A DNA stretch of 64,000 nucleotides from positions 2,786,026-2,850,025 of the forward strand of contig NZ_CP075715.1 of NCBI RefSeq assembly GCF_024584805.1, given 5' to 3'. The DNA is from Streptomyces sp. FIT100 (GTDB lineage Bacteria; Actinomycetota; Actinomycetes; Streptomycetales; Streptomycetaceae). Made by a program: the position numbers and the translations under genes. Below the pieces are notes generated by a model. That model was given only the letters and a program-made list of their open reading frames with translations, had not been told where the DNA came from and made no database searches. Shown piece after piece: positions 33,761 through 42,093 of this stretch (the stretch's first letter is position 1; every line of letters begins with the position of its first letter).

Positions 33761-34636
33761 ATGGTTCCCCACACGGCTCCACCTGCCAGACACGCGATAC
33801 GGCGGCGCACCCTGCTGCTCGGTACGGGGGGCGCCCTGGCCGCGGCGGGGTGCGCCCGGGTGCCCTCCGGCGACTCGCTCGCCCGGCTCAGATCGCAGGG
33901 CACGGTGCGTCTGGGGATCGCCGGCGAGGTGCCGTACGGCTACATCGACGGCCAGGGCGAGTTCACGGGCGAGGCGCCCGAGCTCGCCAAGGCGGTCTTC
34001 CAGCGGCTCGGCGTCGGCAGTGTCCAGCCGGTCGCCACCGACTTCGCCTCCCTCATACCCGGCCTCAACTCCCAGCAGTTCGACGTCGTCTCGGCCGGGA
34101 TGTACATCAACAAGGAGCGCTGCGCGCAGGTCCTCTTCTCGGACCCCGAGTACCAGATGCTGGACTCCTTCATCGTGCGCAAAGGCAATCCCAAGGGTTT
34201 GCGCGGTTACGAGGACGTCGTACGGACCAAGGCGAAGTTCGCGACCGGCGCCGGCTACGCGGAGATCGAGTACGCGGTCGCGGCCGGCTACCCCGAGAAG
34301 GACATCGTCATCCTCCAGGACCAGGTGGCCGGGCTGAACGCCGTCGAGTCCGGCCGCGTCGACGTCTTCGCGGGCACCGCCCTCACCACCCGCGAGGTGG
34401 TGCGCAAGAGCGCCCGGGCGGAGGCGACCGAGCCGTTCGCGGCGGTCGTCGACGGCAAGAAGAGGATCGACGGCGGCGGCTTCGCCTTCCGCCCGACCGA
34501 CACCGAGCTGCGGGACGCCTTCAACGCCGAGATCCACAAGATGAAGAAGAGCGGTGAACTCCTCCGCATCCTGCGCCGGTTCGGCTTCACCGAGAGCGAG
34601 ATGACCGAGCTCACGGCGAAGGAGCTGTGCCGATGA
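33761..34636 (+). CDS. ehuB: Ectoine/hydroxyectoine-type ABC transporter binding lipoprotein EhuB
   Basis: This 291-residue family-3 solute-binding protein has an N-terminal twin-arginine-like signal (RRRTLLLGTGGALAAAGC) with lipobox cysteine C31, suggesting a lipoprotein exported by Tat. The mature part resembles EhuB: GTVRLGIAGEVPYGYIDGQG, FASLIPGLNSQQFDVVSAG, YINKERCAQVLFSDP and FIVRKGNPKGLRGY, ending AKELCR. It would bind ectoine or a related small zwitterion outside the cell. The recognisable ectoine-degradation enzymes (DoeA/EutD, EutBC) are absent nearby, so the substrate could differ. First gene of ehuBCDA. Confidence 0.75.
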   Translation: MVPHTAPPARHAIRRRTLLLGTGGALAAAGCARVPSGDSLARLRSQGTVRLGIAGEVPYGYIDGQGEFTGEAPELAKAVFQRLGVGSVQPVATDFASLIPGLNSQQFDVVSAGMYINKERCAQVLFSDPEYQMLDSFIVRKGNPKGLRGYEDVVRTKAKFATGAGYAEIEYAVAAGYPEKDIVILQDQVAGLNAVESGRVDVFAGTALTTREVVRKSARAEATEPFAAVVDGKKRIDGGGFAFRPTDTELRDAFNAEIHKMKKSGELLRILRRFGFTESEMTELTAKELCR

Positions 34637-35367
34637 CCGCGGGACTGTGGCAGAACTGGGTGCTCCCGGGGATCTGGATCACGGTCCAGCTCACCCTCTA
34701 CAGCGCGGCGCTGGCCGCGGTCGTCGCGTTCGGTGTGGGCATGGCCAGAACTCATCGCTCGCGCCCCGTCCGCTTCCTGGCCGGCTTCTACACCGAGGTG
34801 TTCCGCGGAACGTCGGCGCTGGTGCTGATGTTCTGGCTGTTCTTCGTGCTGCCCCCGCTGATGGGCTGGCAGTTGGTGCCGATGTGGGCGGCGGTGCTCG
34901 CACTCGGCCTCTCGTACGGGGCGTACGGGGCCGAGATCGTGCGCGGTGCACTGGGCGCCGTGGCCCCCGCGCAGCGTGAGGCAGGGGTGGCACTCAGCTT
35001 CTCGCCGTGGCAGCGGATGCGGCTGATCCTGCTGCCGCAGGCCGTGCCCGAGATGATCCCGTCCTTCTGCAATCTGCTCGTCGAGCTGCTCAAGGGGACG
35101 GCGCTGGTGTCGCTCCTCGGTGTGGGCGACGTGTCGTTCGCGGCGTATCTCGTCCGCCTGGCGACCCAGGAGAGCGCGCAGATCTACACGATCACGCTGG
35201 TGATCTACTTCGTGCTCGCCTTCCTGATCACCCGCTCCATGAAGGCGCTCGAGCGCAGGACGAAGGCCAATATCGGGATCCGTCCGGAGCCACGCCCCCG
35301 GATCCCCCGCCAGAAGGACAAGCGGGCCGGGGTCTCCGGCGCACTCGCGGAAGGTGATCTCCGATGA
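34633..35367 (+). CDS. ehuC: Amino-acid/ectoine ABC transporter permease EhuC
   Basis: This 244-residue His/Glu/Gln-type permease has about five helices, starting GIWITVQLTLYSAALAAVVAFGVG. The typical segment FYTEVFRGTSALVLMFWLFFVLPPL follows. The EAA-like loop is QREAGVALSFSPWQRMRLILLPQAVPEMIP. The start ATG overlaps the ehuB stop (ATGA). A longer basic C-terminal tail follows the last helix. It pairs with EhuD. Confidence 0.8.
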   Translation: MTAGLWQNWVLPGIWITVQLTLYSAALAAVVAFGVGMARTHRSRPVRFLAGFYTEVFRGTSALVLMFWLFFVLPPLMGWQLVPMWAAVLALGLSYGAYGAEIVRGALGAVAPAQREAGVALSFSPWQRMRLILLPQAVPEMIPSFCNLLVELLKGTALVSLLGVGDVSFAAYLVRLATQESAQIYTITLVIYFVLAFLITRSMKALERRTKANIGIRPEPRPRIPRQKDKRAGVSGALAEGDLR

Positions 35368-36014
35368 CCTGGGACTGGTCCGCCGTCGCGGACTTCATGC
35401 CGCGCTTCTGGGAAGGCGTGCTGGTCACGCTGCAGATCCTGGTGCTGGGCTCGCTGCTGTCGTTCAGCCTCGGCCTGGTCTGGGCGTTCGCGCTGCGCTC
35501 CGGGCCGCGCCTCGTGCGCTGGCCGGTGGGGCTCGTCACCGAGTTCATCCGGAACACCCCGCTGCTGGTGCAGCTGTTCTTCCTGTTCTTCGTGCTGCCG
35601 GAGTGGGGGGTGCAGTTCTCCGCACTGACCACCGGCACGATCGCGATCGGACTGCACTACTCGACGTACACCGCGCAGGTCTACCGGGCGGGCATCGACG
35701 CCGTACCGGTGGGGCAGTGGGAGGCCGCGACGGCGCTGAGCCTGCCGGTCCACCGCACCTGGATCGCGGTGATCCTGCCGCAGGCGGTCCGCCGGATCGC
35801 GCCCGCACTGGGCAACTACGTCATCGCGATGCTGAAGGACACTCCGCTGCTCGCCGGGATCAGCGTGCTGGAGATGCTCCAGCAGTCCCGGCTGGAGAGC
35901 GCGGCGACCTTCCAGTACACGGAGCCGCTGACCGTCGTCGGCATCGCCTTCATCCTCATCGCCTATCCCGCTTCCCTGCTCGTACGGACCCTGGAGCGCC
36001 GCCTTGCCCGCTGA
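35364..36014 (+). CDS. ehuD: Amino-acid/ectoine ABC transporter permease EhuD
   Basis: This is a 216-residue permease, homologous in layout to EhuC. It has GVLVTLQILVLGSLLSFSLG, then VTEFIRNTPLLVQLFFLFFVLPEWG. The EAA-like loop is QWEAATALSLPVHRTWIAVILPQAVRRIAP. The start overlaps the ehuC stop by four bases and the end overlaps the ehuA start by eleven, so all four genes are translationally coupled. Confidence 0.8.
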   Translation: MTWDWSAVADFMPRFWEGVLVTLQILVLGSLLSFSLGLVWAFALRSGPRLVRWPVGLVTEFIRNTPLLVQLFFLFFVLPEWGVQFSALTTGTIAIGLHYSTYTAQVYRAGIDAVPVGQWEAATALSLPVHRTWIAVILPQAVRRIAPALGNYVIAMLKDTPLLAGISVLEMLQQSRLESAATFQYTEPLTVVGIAFILIAYPASLLVRTLERRLAR

Positions 36015-36771
36015 CACCAACCCCGCCAAGCAGAGCGACGAGCTCATCCGCTTCACGAACGTCACCAAGCGCTTCGGGGACAACACCGTCCTGGACGACC
36101 TGTGCTTCTCGGTCCGTCCGGGCAGGCACGTCACGCTGATCGGGCCCTCCGGCTCCGGCAAGACGACGATCCTGCGGCTGCTGATGACGCTGGAGCGGCC
36201 CGACTCGGGCACGATCGACGTCAACGGCGGCCGGCTGTTCCCCGCCGACGAGAAGGAACGCAGAGAGGTCCGCAAGAAGATCGGCATGGTCTTCCAGCAG
36301 TTCAACCTCTTCCCCAACATGACCGTGCTGCGGAACATCACCGAGGCTCCCGTGCGAGTGCTCGGCATGTCCCGCGACGAGGCCGACGAGCGCGCCCGCG
36401 AGCTGCTGGACCTGGTCGGGCTCGGTGACCGCCGCGACGCCAAGCCGACCCAGCTCTCGGGGGGCCAGCAGCAGCGGGTGGCGATCGCGCGGGCGCTGGC
36501 GATGCAGCCGCAGGTGCTGCTGCTGGACGAGGTGACGTCGGCGCTCGACCCCGAGCTGGTGGCGGGGGTGCTGGATGTGCTCAGGGACATCGCCCGCAGC
36601 ACCGAGATCACGATGCTCTGTGTGACCCACGAGATGAACTTCGCCCGAGACATCTCCGACGAGGTGCTGATGTTCGACTCCGGGAAGGTCATCGAGTCCG
36701 GGTCGCCGGAAAAAATCTTCTCGACGCCGGAGCACGAACGCACGCGCGAGTTCCTCGGCGCGGTGCTCTGA
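36004..36771 (+). CDS. ehuA: ABC transporter ATPase EhuA
   Basis: This is a 255-residue ATPase from a TTG start. It has Walker A GPSGSGKTT, the Q-loop FQQFNLFPNM, signature LSGGQQQRVAIARAL, Walker B VLLLDEVTSALD and H-loop VTHEMNF. The sequence belongs to the polar-amino-acid (GlnQ/HisP) class. It energises EhuC-EhuD. TTG is an uncommon start and may lower expression relative to the permeases. A hairpin follows the gene. Confidence 0.85.
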   Translation: MPADTNPAKQSDELIRFTNVTKRFGDNTVLDDLCFSVRPGRHVTLIGPSGSGKTTILRLLMTLERPDSGTIDVNGGRLFPADEKERREVRKKIGMVFQQFNLFPNMTVLRNITEAPVRVLGMSRDEADERARELLDLVGLGDRRDAKPTQLSGGQQQRVAIARALAMQPQVLLLDEVTSALDPELVAGVLDVLRDIARSTEITMLCVTHEMNFARDISDEVLMFDSGKVIESGSPEKIFSTPEHERTREFLGAVL

Positions 36772-36789
36772 CCTCACACTCTCGATGGG

Positions 36790-36923
36790 GGTTGTGACCT
36801 TGGCATATGCCAGTGTCGTGCACCCCAGTCCACGGGGCTGGGGTGCGGCACAAATCTCGCCAACAGCCGCCCCACTGGCGGTTCTTGGCGGTTATCGTGG
36901 TACGGAAGCTTGCGGTCACAACC
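36790..36923. promoter_or_regulatory. Candidate IclR operators upstream of the regulator gene
   Basis: GGTTGTGACC at 36790-36799 is mirrored exactly by GGTCACAACC at 36914-36923, just before the IclR start. Next to the first copy lies the perfect palindrome TGGCATATGCCA (36801-36812). Such paired sites would suit autoregulation by the downstream IclR protein; binding has not been shown. Confidence 0.45.
36820..36846. terminator. Hairpin after ehuA
   Basis: GCACCCCAG (36820-36828) pairs with CTGGGGTGC (36838-36846) around a nine-base loop, about 50 bases after the ehuA stop. It probably separates ehu transcription from the regulator gene. Confidence 0.65.
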
Positions 36924-36938
36924 TGGTAGGGGGAAACC

Positions 36939-37697
36939 GTGGCGCTGAAGCCGGAGCCGACCGCGCCGTTCCACTCGGTGCAGTACGCCCTGCGCGTTCT
37001 GGAGACGATCTCCAGGCACGGTGGCGGGGTGACCGACGTCCAGATCGCGCGCGAGACCGGACTGCCCACCGGGCACCTCGCCTCCATGCTGCTGATGCTG
37101 CGGCGTGAGGGGTACGTGGAGCAGGTCGCCGACGGCGCCTATGTGATCGGGGACTCCCTCGTGCTGCTGGGGTCCGGCGCCACGCAGCGGGAGGCCTTGG
37201 AGCGCAAGCTCCAGGAGACCCTCACCGAGCTGCGCGACTCCGTCGGCGCCGCGGTCTACATCAGCCGGTACATCGACGGCGAGGTCAAGATCACCCAGTA
37301 CGCCGACGGCCCGCGCACCCCCAAGGTCAACGAGTACGTGGACTTCCGCTCGGCCGCACACGCCAGCGCCGTCGGCAAGTGCCTGCTCACCCAGCTCGAC
37401 GTGAACGGGCGCAGAGACCATCTCTCGCGCCACAAGATCGCCCGGCTCACCTCCCGGACGATCACCAACGAGAAGATCCTCTTCTCCAAGCTGGACGCGC
37501 AGCCGCCCACGGTCCCGGTGCTGGACCTCCAGGAGTACGCGGTGGGCACGGTCTGCGCCGCGGTGCCGCTGACGGCGGGCTCGGCCGTGGGCTGCCTGGC
37601 GCTCTCGCTCCCGATCGAGCACGCCCACCGGCTGCGCGCGGCCGCGGACACACTGAACCGCCGGGCGGCTCCGGTGGTCCTCTCGCTGGCGATCTAG
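36939..37697 (+). CDS. IclR-family transcriptional regulator
   Basis: This is a 252-residue regulator. The N-terminal winged helix is HSVQYALRVLETISRHGGGV to GLPTGHLASMLLMLRREGYVEQ, and the GAF-like effector domain follows (VGAAVYISRYIDGEVKITQY, SAAHASAVGKCLLTQL, CAAVPLTAGSAVGCLALSLP). GTG start with AGGGGGAAA upstream. It sits directly behind ehuBCDA in the same direction and probably controls the catabolic island in response to its substrate. A hairpin separates it from the inverted tRNA-Lys. Confidence 0.87.
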   Translation: MALKPEPTAPFHSVQYALRVLETISRHGGGVTDVQIARETGLPTGHLASMLLMLRREGYVEQVADGAYVIGDSLVLLGSGATQREALERKLQETLTELRDSVGAAVYISRYIDGEVKITQYADGPRTPKVNEYVDFRSAAHASAVGKCLLTQLDVNGRRDHLSRHKIARLTSRTITNEKILFSKLDAQPPTVPVLDLQEYAVGTVCAAVPLTAGSAVGCLALSLPIEHAHRLRAAADTLNRRAAPVVLSLAI

Positions 37698-37729
37698 ACC
37701 TGTCCAGGGGTCCAGGACCGGAAACGCGA

Positions 37730-37755
37730 AAGCCCCTCGCTCACGCGAGGGGCTT
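37730..37755. terminator. Bidirectional hairpin between IclR gene and tRNA-Lys
   Basis: A perfect 11-bp inverted repeat, AAGCCCCTCGC / GCGAGGGGCTT, with loop TCAC. Its core CCCCTCGC is shared with the hairpin after the first tRNA-Lys, consistent with duplication of tRNA plus terminator. Confidence 0.85.
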
Positions 37756-37763
37756 CACAGAGG

Positions 37764-37837
37764 TGCGCCGCCAGGGACTCGAACCCCGGACCCGCTGATT
37801 AAGAGTCAGCTGCTCTAACCAACTGAGCTAGCGGCGC
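37764..37837 (-). tRNA. tRNA-Lys (CUU), second copy, inverted
   Basis: Identical over all 74 bases to the gene at 23623-23696 but on the minus strand. It has the same acceptor stem, CUU anticodon and T-arm. Together with the first copy it forms a 74-bp inverted repeat about 14 kb apart. Confidence 0.97.
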
Positions 37838-37932
37838 GGGTTGCCGTGCTTGCCGCTCCGGGCGGCCGACGACGGAGTTAATACTACCTGGTCCGCAGGG
37901 GTGCTCCTGACCACCCGCGCCCGAGGCGGTCG

Positions 37933-37988
37933 GCGATCAGCGATCAGCGGTCAGCGGTCAGCGATCAGCGATCAGCGATCAGCGGTCG
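37933..37988. repeat. 7-bp tandem repeat GCG(A/G)TCA
   Basis: Eight head-to-tail 7-base units: two GCGATCA, two GCGGTCA, three GCGATCA, then GCGGTCG. The array ends inside the 3' end of the acyl-CoA synthetase gene and provides its stop codon on the minus strand, so slippage would alter the protein C-terminus. Confidence 0.9.
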
Positions 37989-39667
37989 AGGAGGTCGGCG
38001 CGGCCGTGGGACTCGTACGCGTGCAGCAGCGCGCCCTCGTCCTCCTCCGTCAGCCGCCGGTGGACCCGCTCGCCCGGCGGCCGCCACCAGACCTCGCCGG
38101 CGTGGCGGAAGCCCTCCCGCCGGAGCCCGGCTCGGTGGATCTTGTTCGTCGCGGTCACCGGAAGGCGTGCCATCACGCGGACGAAGCGAGGCGCCATCTT
38201 CGTCCCCAGGTCCGTCTGGGCGGCGAGGAAGGCCGCGAAGGCGTCCGGGTCGAAGGCGGCGCCGTCGCGCAGCGCCACCGCGGCCATCACCTGGTCGCCG
38301 GCGACCGGATCCGGCACCGCGTAGACCGCGACCGCCGCCGCGGACTCCCAGCGCGCAAGGATGTTCTCGATCACGGCGGCGGCCAGGTTCTCGCTGTCGA
38401 CGCGCAGCCGGTCGTCCGTGCGGCCCGCGAAGTAGAGGAAGCCGTCCGCGTCGCGGAAGAAGAGGTCGCCCGTCCAGTACCAGCCGCCTGGCTCCCGCAC
38501 CCGCGCCGTCTCCGCCTCAGGGTTGCGCCAGTAGCCCTCGAAGAGGCTGCGTCCGCGGTTGACCAGCTCGCCTATCGCCCGGTCGCCGTTGAGCAGCCGG
38601 CCGCCGTCCGCGAAGCGGGCCGTCTCGCACTCCTCGCCCGTCGCCGGATCCACCACGGCCAGGTCGTCGCCCGGCGCAGCCCGCCCGATCGCCCCGCTCG
38701 GCGTGCCCGGGGTGCGCTGGACGGCCGCGCCGCCCTCGGACGATCCGTACCCCTCGACGAGCCGCACCCCGAAGCGCTCCTCGAAGCGGGCGGCGTCCAC
38801 CGCCCCCGCCTCGGTGCCGAAGCCGAGCCGCAGCCGGTGCTCGCGGTCGTCGGCCCGCTCGGGGGTGGCCAGCAGGTACTGCACGGCGCGGCCCACATAG
38901 GTGAAGTACGTGGCGCCGTAGGCCCGGACGTCGGGCAGGAAGCCCGAGGCCGAGAAGCGGCGGCGCAGCGCGACGGACGCTCCGGCCGCGAGCGCCGGCG
39001 CCCAGTCGGCGATGACGGCGTTCCCGTGGAACATCGGCATGCAGATGTAGTGGACGTCGTCCGGGCGCACGCCGAACTGCGCCACGAGCGAGGCCCCGGC
39101 TGCCGCGAGCCGCCCCTGGGTGCAGATCGCGGCCTTGGGCGCGCCGGTCGAGCCGGAGGTGAAGTAGAGCAGCAGCCGGCTGCCGGGCCGGGCGCCGCGG
39201 CCCGGCAGGGCGGTGCTCTCGCCGGGCTTCGCGCCCTCGTACGGCGCGAGGAGGCCGGCGTAGGCGTCGGTGTCGGTCACGAGCACCCGCACACCCGGCA
39301 GTTCGAGACCGTCGAGCAGGGGCAGATGCGCGCGCTCGGTGATCAGCACCCGGCATTGGGTGTGCAGGATGTCGCGGGCCAGTTCGGCGCCGCGGCGGGT
39401 GGGGTTGATGCCCGCGACGGCGGCCCCGGCGAGGGCCGCCGCGCCGATCCAGAGCGGGAATTCGGGTGTGTTGTCGAGCAGGATCCCGAGGTGCGGCTCA
39501 GCGCCCCGGGATCCCTTGTGCAGCAGCTCCGCGAGCAGTGCCGCCCGTGCCGCGGCGCCGGAGGCCACCTGGTGATGGCTGAGGACGAGATCCTCGCACC
39601 TCAGCCCCACCCGGTGGTCGCCCCACTGACGCTGCACGAGCTCCGCGACGGTCGTAGCACTGCCCAT
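37979..39667 (-). CDS. Acyl-CoA synthetase (AMP-forming, ANL superfamily)
   Basis: This is a 562-residue adenylating enzyme. The P-loop-like core is LYFTSGSTGAPKAAICTQGR, then GYGSSEGGAAVQ, GWYWTGDLFFRDADGFLYFAGR and the late lysine motif PVTATNKIHRAGLR. The order and length fit fatty-acid-CoA ligases of the FadD type. It would activate a carboxylic acid with ATP and CoA; chain length unknown. ATG at 39667. It is transcribed in the same direction as lpmP, 26 bases downstream of it. The last codons lie in a 7-bp repeat array. Confidence 0.88.
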   Translation of the reverse strand: MGSATTVAELVQRQWGDHRVGLRCEDLVLSHHQVASGAAARAALLAELLHKGSRGAEPHLGILLDNTPEFPLWIGAAALAGAAVAGINPTRRGAELARDILHTQCRVLITERAHLPLLDGLELPGVRVLVTDTDAYAGLLAPYEGAKPGESTALPGRGARPGSRLLLYFTSGSTGAPKAAICTQGRLAAAGASLVAQFGVRPDDVHYICMPMFHGNAVIADWAPALAAGASVALRRRFSASGFLPDVRAYGATYFTYVGRAVQYLLATPERADDREHRLRLGFGTEAGAVDAARFEERFGVRLVEGYGSSEGGAAVQRTPGTPSGAIGRAAPGDDLAVVDPATGEECETARFADGGRLLNGDRAIGELVNRGRSLFEGYWRNPEAETARVREPGGWYWTGDLFFRDADGFLYFAGRTDDRLRVDSENLAAAVIENILARWESAAAVAVYAVPDPVAGDQVMAAVALRDGAAFDPDAFAAFLAAQTDLGTKMAPRFVRVMARLPVTATNKIHRAGLRREGFRHAGEVWWRPPGERVHRRLTEEDEGALLHAYESHGRADLLDR

Positions 39668-39693
39668 GCCGCCGGACGTTAGCTGACGAACTG

Positions 39694-40281
39694 TCAGAAC
39701 TGAACATCCGAGCAGGCGTAGAAGGCGTTCGCGGTGTCGTGGACGGTCCACACCGCCAGGATCAGATGGCGGCCGGACTTGGAGGGCAGCGTGCCGCTGT
39801 GGCTCAGCGACATCGGCGGCTGCTGGCCGTTGTAGGGGATCGTCAGGAACGGCTGCGGGTCGAGGGCCGCGCGGGTGAGCGGCTGGCTCGGGTTCCATCC
39901 GTTCTTGGTGACGTAGTACTTGAAGTCGGTCGTCCGGTGGTTGGCCGTGAACGTCCACCGGAAGGTGTAGTTCGCTCCGGACGTGACCTTGGTCGTGGGC
40001 CAGCTGCCGCCACGCGGGTCGTCGAGCTGGGAGAAGCGGCTGATGCCGGCGGAGCAGATCGATCCGTCGGCCGGACCCGCCGCCGGGAAGCCCTTGAGGC
40101 CCTCGACGCTCTGGGGTTCGTAGATGATGTCGCCGCAGTTGGTGACCGTGCCATTGGCACAGACCTTCTGGCGGCTGAGAGGGGCGTCGGTGTAGCCGTG
40201 GCTGCTGGCGCTGCCCGTGGCGAGGAGGGACGTACCCGCCACGGCGAGGCCGACCACGGCCGCGCTTATTCGCTTTCGCAT
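39694..40281 (-). CDS. lpmP: AA10 lytic polysaccharide monooxygenase LpmP
   Basis: This 195-residue secreted copper enzyme has a signal peptide ending ATGSASS, so the mature protein starts with His28, the first ligand of the copper histidine brace (HGYTDAPLSRQKVC). The second brace histidine is H115 in FTANHRTTDFKYY. The family segment FPAAGPADGSICSAG and the C-terminal FYACSDVQF are also present. No carbohydrate-binding module is attached. It oxidatively cleaves crystalline chitin or cellulose. In Streptomyces the orthologue beside cslA-glxA is implicated in tip-glucan deposition. A DasR-type operator lies upstream. Confidence 0.9.
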   Translation of the reverse strand: MRKRISAAVVGLAVAGTSLLATGSASSHGYTDAPLSRQKVCANGTVTNCGDIIYEPQSVEGLKGFPAAGPADGSICSAGISRFSQLDDPRGGSWPTTKVTSGANYTFRWTFTANHRTTDFKYYVTKNGWNPSQPLTRAALDPQPFLTIPYNGQQPPMSLSHSGTLPSKSGRHLILAVWTVHDTANAFYACSDVQF

Positions 40282-40360
40282 GCTGTCGCTCCTGGAGAAC
40301 CTGGGGGGGAGTTCTATGAGCCGTGCTGTGCGGGTGCGGAGCTTGTGCGGTCGTGCATGT

Positions 40361-40376
40361 TCCGGTCTAGACCAAG
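40361..40376. promoter_or_regulatory. DasR-responsive element (dre) upstream of lpmP
   Basis: TCCGGTCTAGACCAAG contains the perfect palindrome GGTCTAGACC (40364-40373), the core of the DasR consensus ACTGGTCTAGACCAGT. It lies about 80 bases before the lpmP start. DasR links such genes to N-acetylglucosamine/chitin availability. Confidence 0.75.
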
Positions 40377-40439
40377 TCCCAGATTATTGACGAACGTTGA
40401 ACATGTCCAGACCAATGGGCGACAGCGGCCGACGACCCG

Positions 40440-42047
40440 TCAGGGTCCCTCCGTGACGCCCGTGCGGGCGGTGCAGAAGGCGACGGTCAGATCCCGTACC
40501 AGCGCCTTGCGTTCGTAGTCGTCCAGCTCCACCAGACCGCGCACGGTGAGCCGTCGGACCGTGTCGTCGACCGCGTCCACGACCGAGGTCAGCACGATGT
40601 CCCGGTGCTCGGCGTCGATCACGGCGATACGGCGGCGGTGCATCGCGGCCGCGACCTCGGGTGCGTACTCGATCCGCGTCGGCTGCGCCGAGAAGATCTC
40701 GATGCCGACCGGGGCGCACTCGGCCGAGAGGGTCTTCGTGAGCGCGTCGCCGACGGCCTCCGCGTTGCGGAGGGTCGGCGCGTCCTCGTGGAACGCGTCG
40801 GCGGGGAGCTGCGAGAGCACGCGGGCCATCGCCGCCTCCACCTGTTCGCGCAGATACGCCTCGTGGTCCGCCACCGCGAGCACGGCACGGGCGGTGTCCT
40901 TGATCTGCCAGACGACGAGGACGACGGCCTGGAGGGCGGTGCCGTTCGCGTCCACGACGGGCATCGGCTCGCTGCGCCAGTGGCGCAGGCGCACATCGAC
41001 GCGCCAGCGCAGGAGCAGCGGGCTCACCCACATGAGACCGGCGCGGCGGACGCTCCCCCGGTACTCGCCGAACAGCGTCAGCACCCAGGCGTCACCGACG
41101 CGGCTGCGCGCGATCCCGCCGAGGGTGAACAGAGCGAGGACCACGCCGAGCGCCAGCAGCCCCCACTGGCCGGTGCTGATGCCGTGGTACGGGCGCGGTC
41201 CCAGCCCGAACAGCTCCTCCACGGCGGTCGGAACCACCCCGGCCCAGTGCAGCAGGCCCGCGCAGGCGATGACCGCGATGGTCCCCAGGATCAGGGCGGT
41301 CCATCCGGGCAGCGCGGGACCGGGCCGCTCGTGCAGTTTCGGGTCGACGGGCGGCGCGGGCCGCCGGCTCGGTGCGACGGAGGGCGTCCGCGGGGGCGCG
41401 GACCGGGGCCCGGGCGGAACGGCGACGGGCGCCATCGCGACGGTGTCGGGGCCCCCGTCGTCCCCTGTCGGGACCGCTTTGTCGTCGCGGAAGAGCAGGT
41501 GCACGGGGATCAGCCCGGTGGAGTCCGCGCCGATCACGCCTCCGCGCCGCGCCGCCGCCCCGACCAGCCCGTGCATCGCGGGCGCGCCGCCGGTGGTGCC
41601 CACCGTCGCGTCGGCACGTACGGCAGGCTCGGAGTCGGGTGCGGAGGTGGAGACGGAAGCGGAGTCGGGGGCAGGGGCAGGGGCGGTTTCGGAGTCCGCG
41701 TCGGGTGCGGGGGCCGCGTCGCCGAGGAGCGTGCCGTCCTCCGGTTCGGCCGGCGCATCGCCCGGCCGGGGCGCGGCGTCCGCGTCGTCACGCGCCGGAG
41801 CGGCGGAGACGCCGTACTCGGCGGTGACAGCACGCTCGGCGGACGCGACGGAGTCGAGGGACCCGGCTGACCCGGCGTCATGCGTGGCGCCGGGTCCGGG
41901 TGCCACCGCTTCGCCGTCCGTCGCGGACGACGTCCCGGGGCCGGGCGCCGCCACCTCCCGGACGTGGACCGGAGGTGCCGACAAGAAGGGCAGGCCCGGC
42001 GGCATGGGAGCCACAGGGTCCTCGGGGTGGGGAGTCTTGGGGATCAC
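40440..42047 (-). CDS. SPFH/band-7 domain membrane protein with long disordered N-terminus
   Basis: This is a 535-residue protein. Residues 1-250 are disordered, Ala/Pro/Asp/Glu-rich with AP-DS-type repeats. Two membrane helices follow (about 255-275 and 300-320). The SPFH/stomatin-like domain contains WVLTLFGEYRGSVRRAGLMW, RHWRSEPMPVVDANGTALQA, VADHEAYLREQVEAAMARVL and GIEIFSAQPTRIEYAPEVAAAM. SPFH proteins scaffold membrane microdomains. GTG start with AGGAGG eight bases upstream. It lies between lpmP and the cell-wall hydrolase; all three face away from cslA. Confidence 0.85.
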   Translation of the reverse strand: MIPKTPHPEDPVAPMPPGLPFLSAPPVHVREVAAPGPGTSSATDGEAVAPGPGATHDAGSAGSLDSVASAERAVTAEYGVSAAPARDDADAAPRPGDAPAEPEDGTLLGDAAPAPDADSETAPAPAPDSASVSTSAPDSEPAVRADATVGTTGGAPAMHGLVGAAARRGGVIGADSTGLIPVHLLFRDDKAVPTGDDGGPDTVAMAPVAVPPGPRSAPPRTPSVAPSRRPAPPVDPKLHERPGPALPGWTALILGTIAVIACAGLLHWAGVVPTAVEELFGLGPRPYHGISTGQWGLLALGVVLALFTLGGIARSRVGDAWVLTLFGEYRGSVRRAGLMWVSPLLLRWRVDVRLRHWRSEPMPVVDANGTALQAVVLVVWQIKDTARAVLAVADHEAYLREQVEAAMARVLSQLPADAFHEDAPTLRNAEAVGDALTKTLSAECAPVGIEIFSAQPTRIEYAPEVAAAMHRRRIAVIDAEHRDIVLTSVVDAVDDTVRRLTVRGLVELDDYERKALVRDLTVAFCTARTGVTEGP

Positions 42048-42093
42048 CTGGGCCGCCTCCTCGCGGTCGCTGCGTGTTCTGGGGCGCGGCGGG

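Noticed and set aside
37691..37700. DasR-like sequence GATCTAGACC
   Set aside because: It covers the stop codon of the IclR gene, has no gene downstream to control, and lacks the outer consensus bases.
23623..37837. Integrated element (ICE or prophage) bounded by tRNA-Lys copies
   Set aside because: No integrase, relaxase, replication or phage genes lie between them, and the copies are inverted, not direct. The full tRNA is duplicated, not just an att core.
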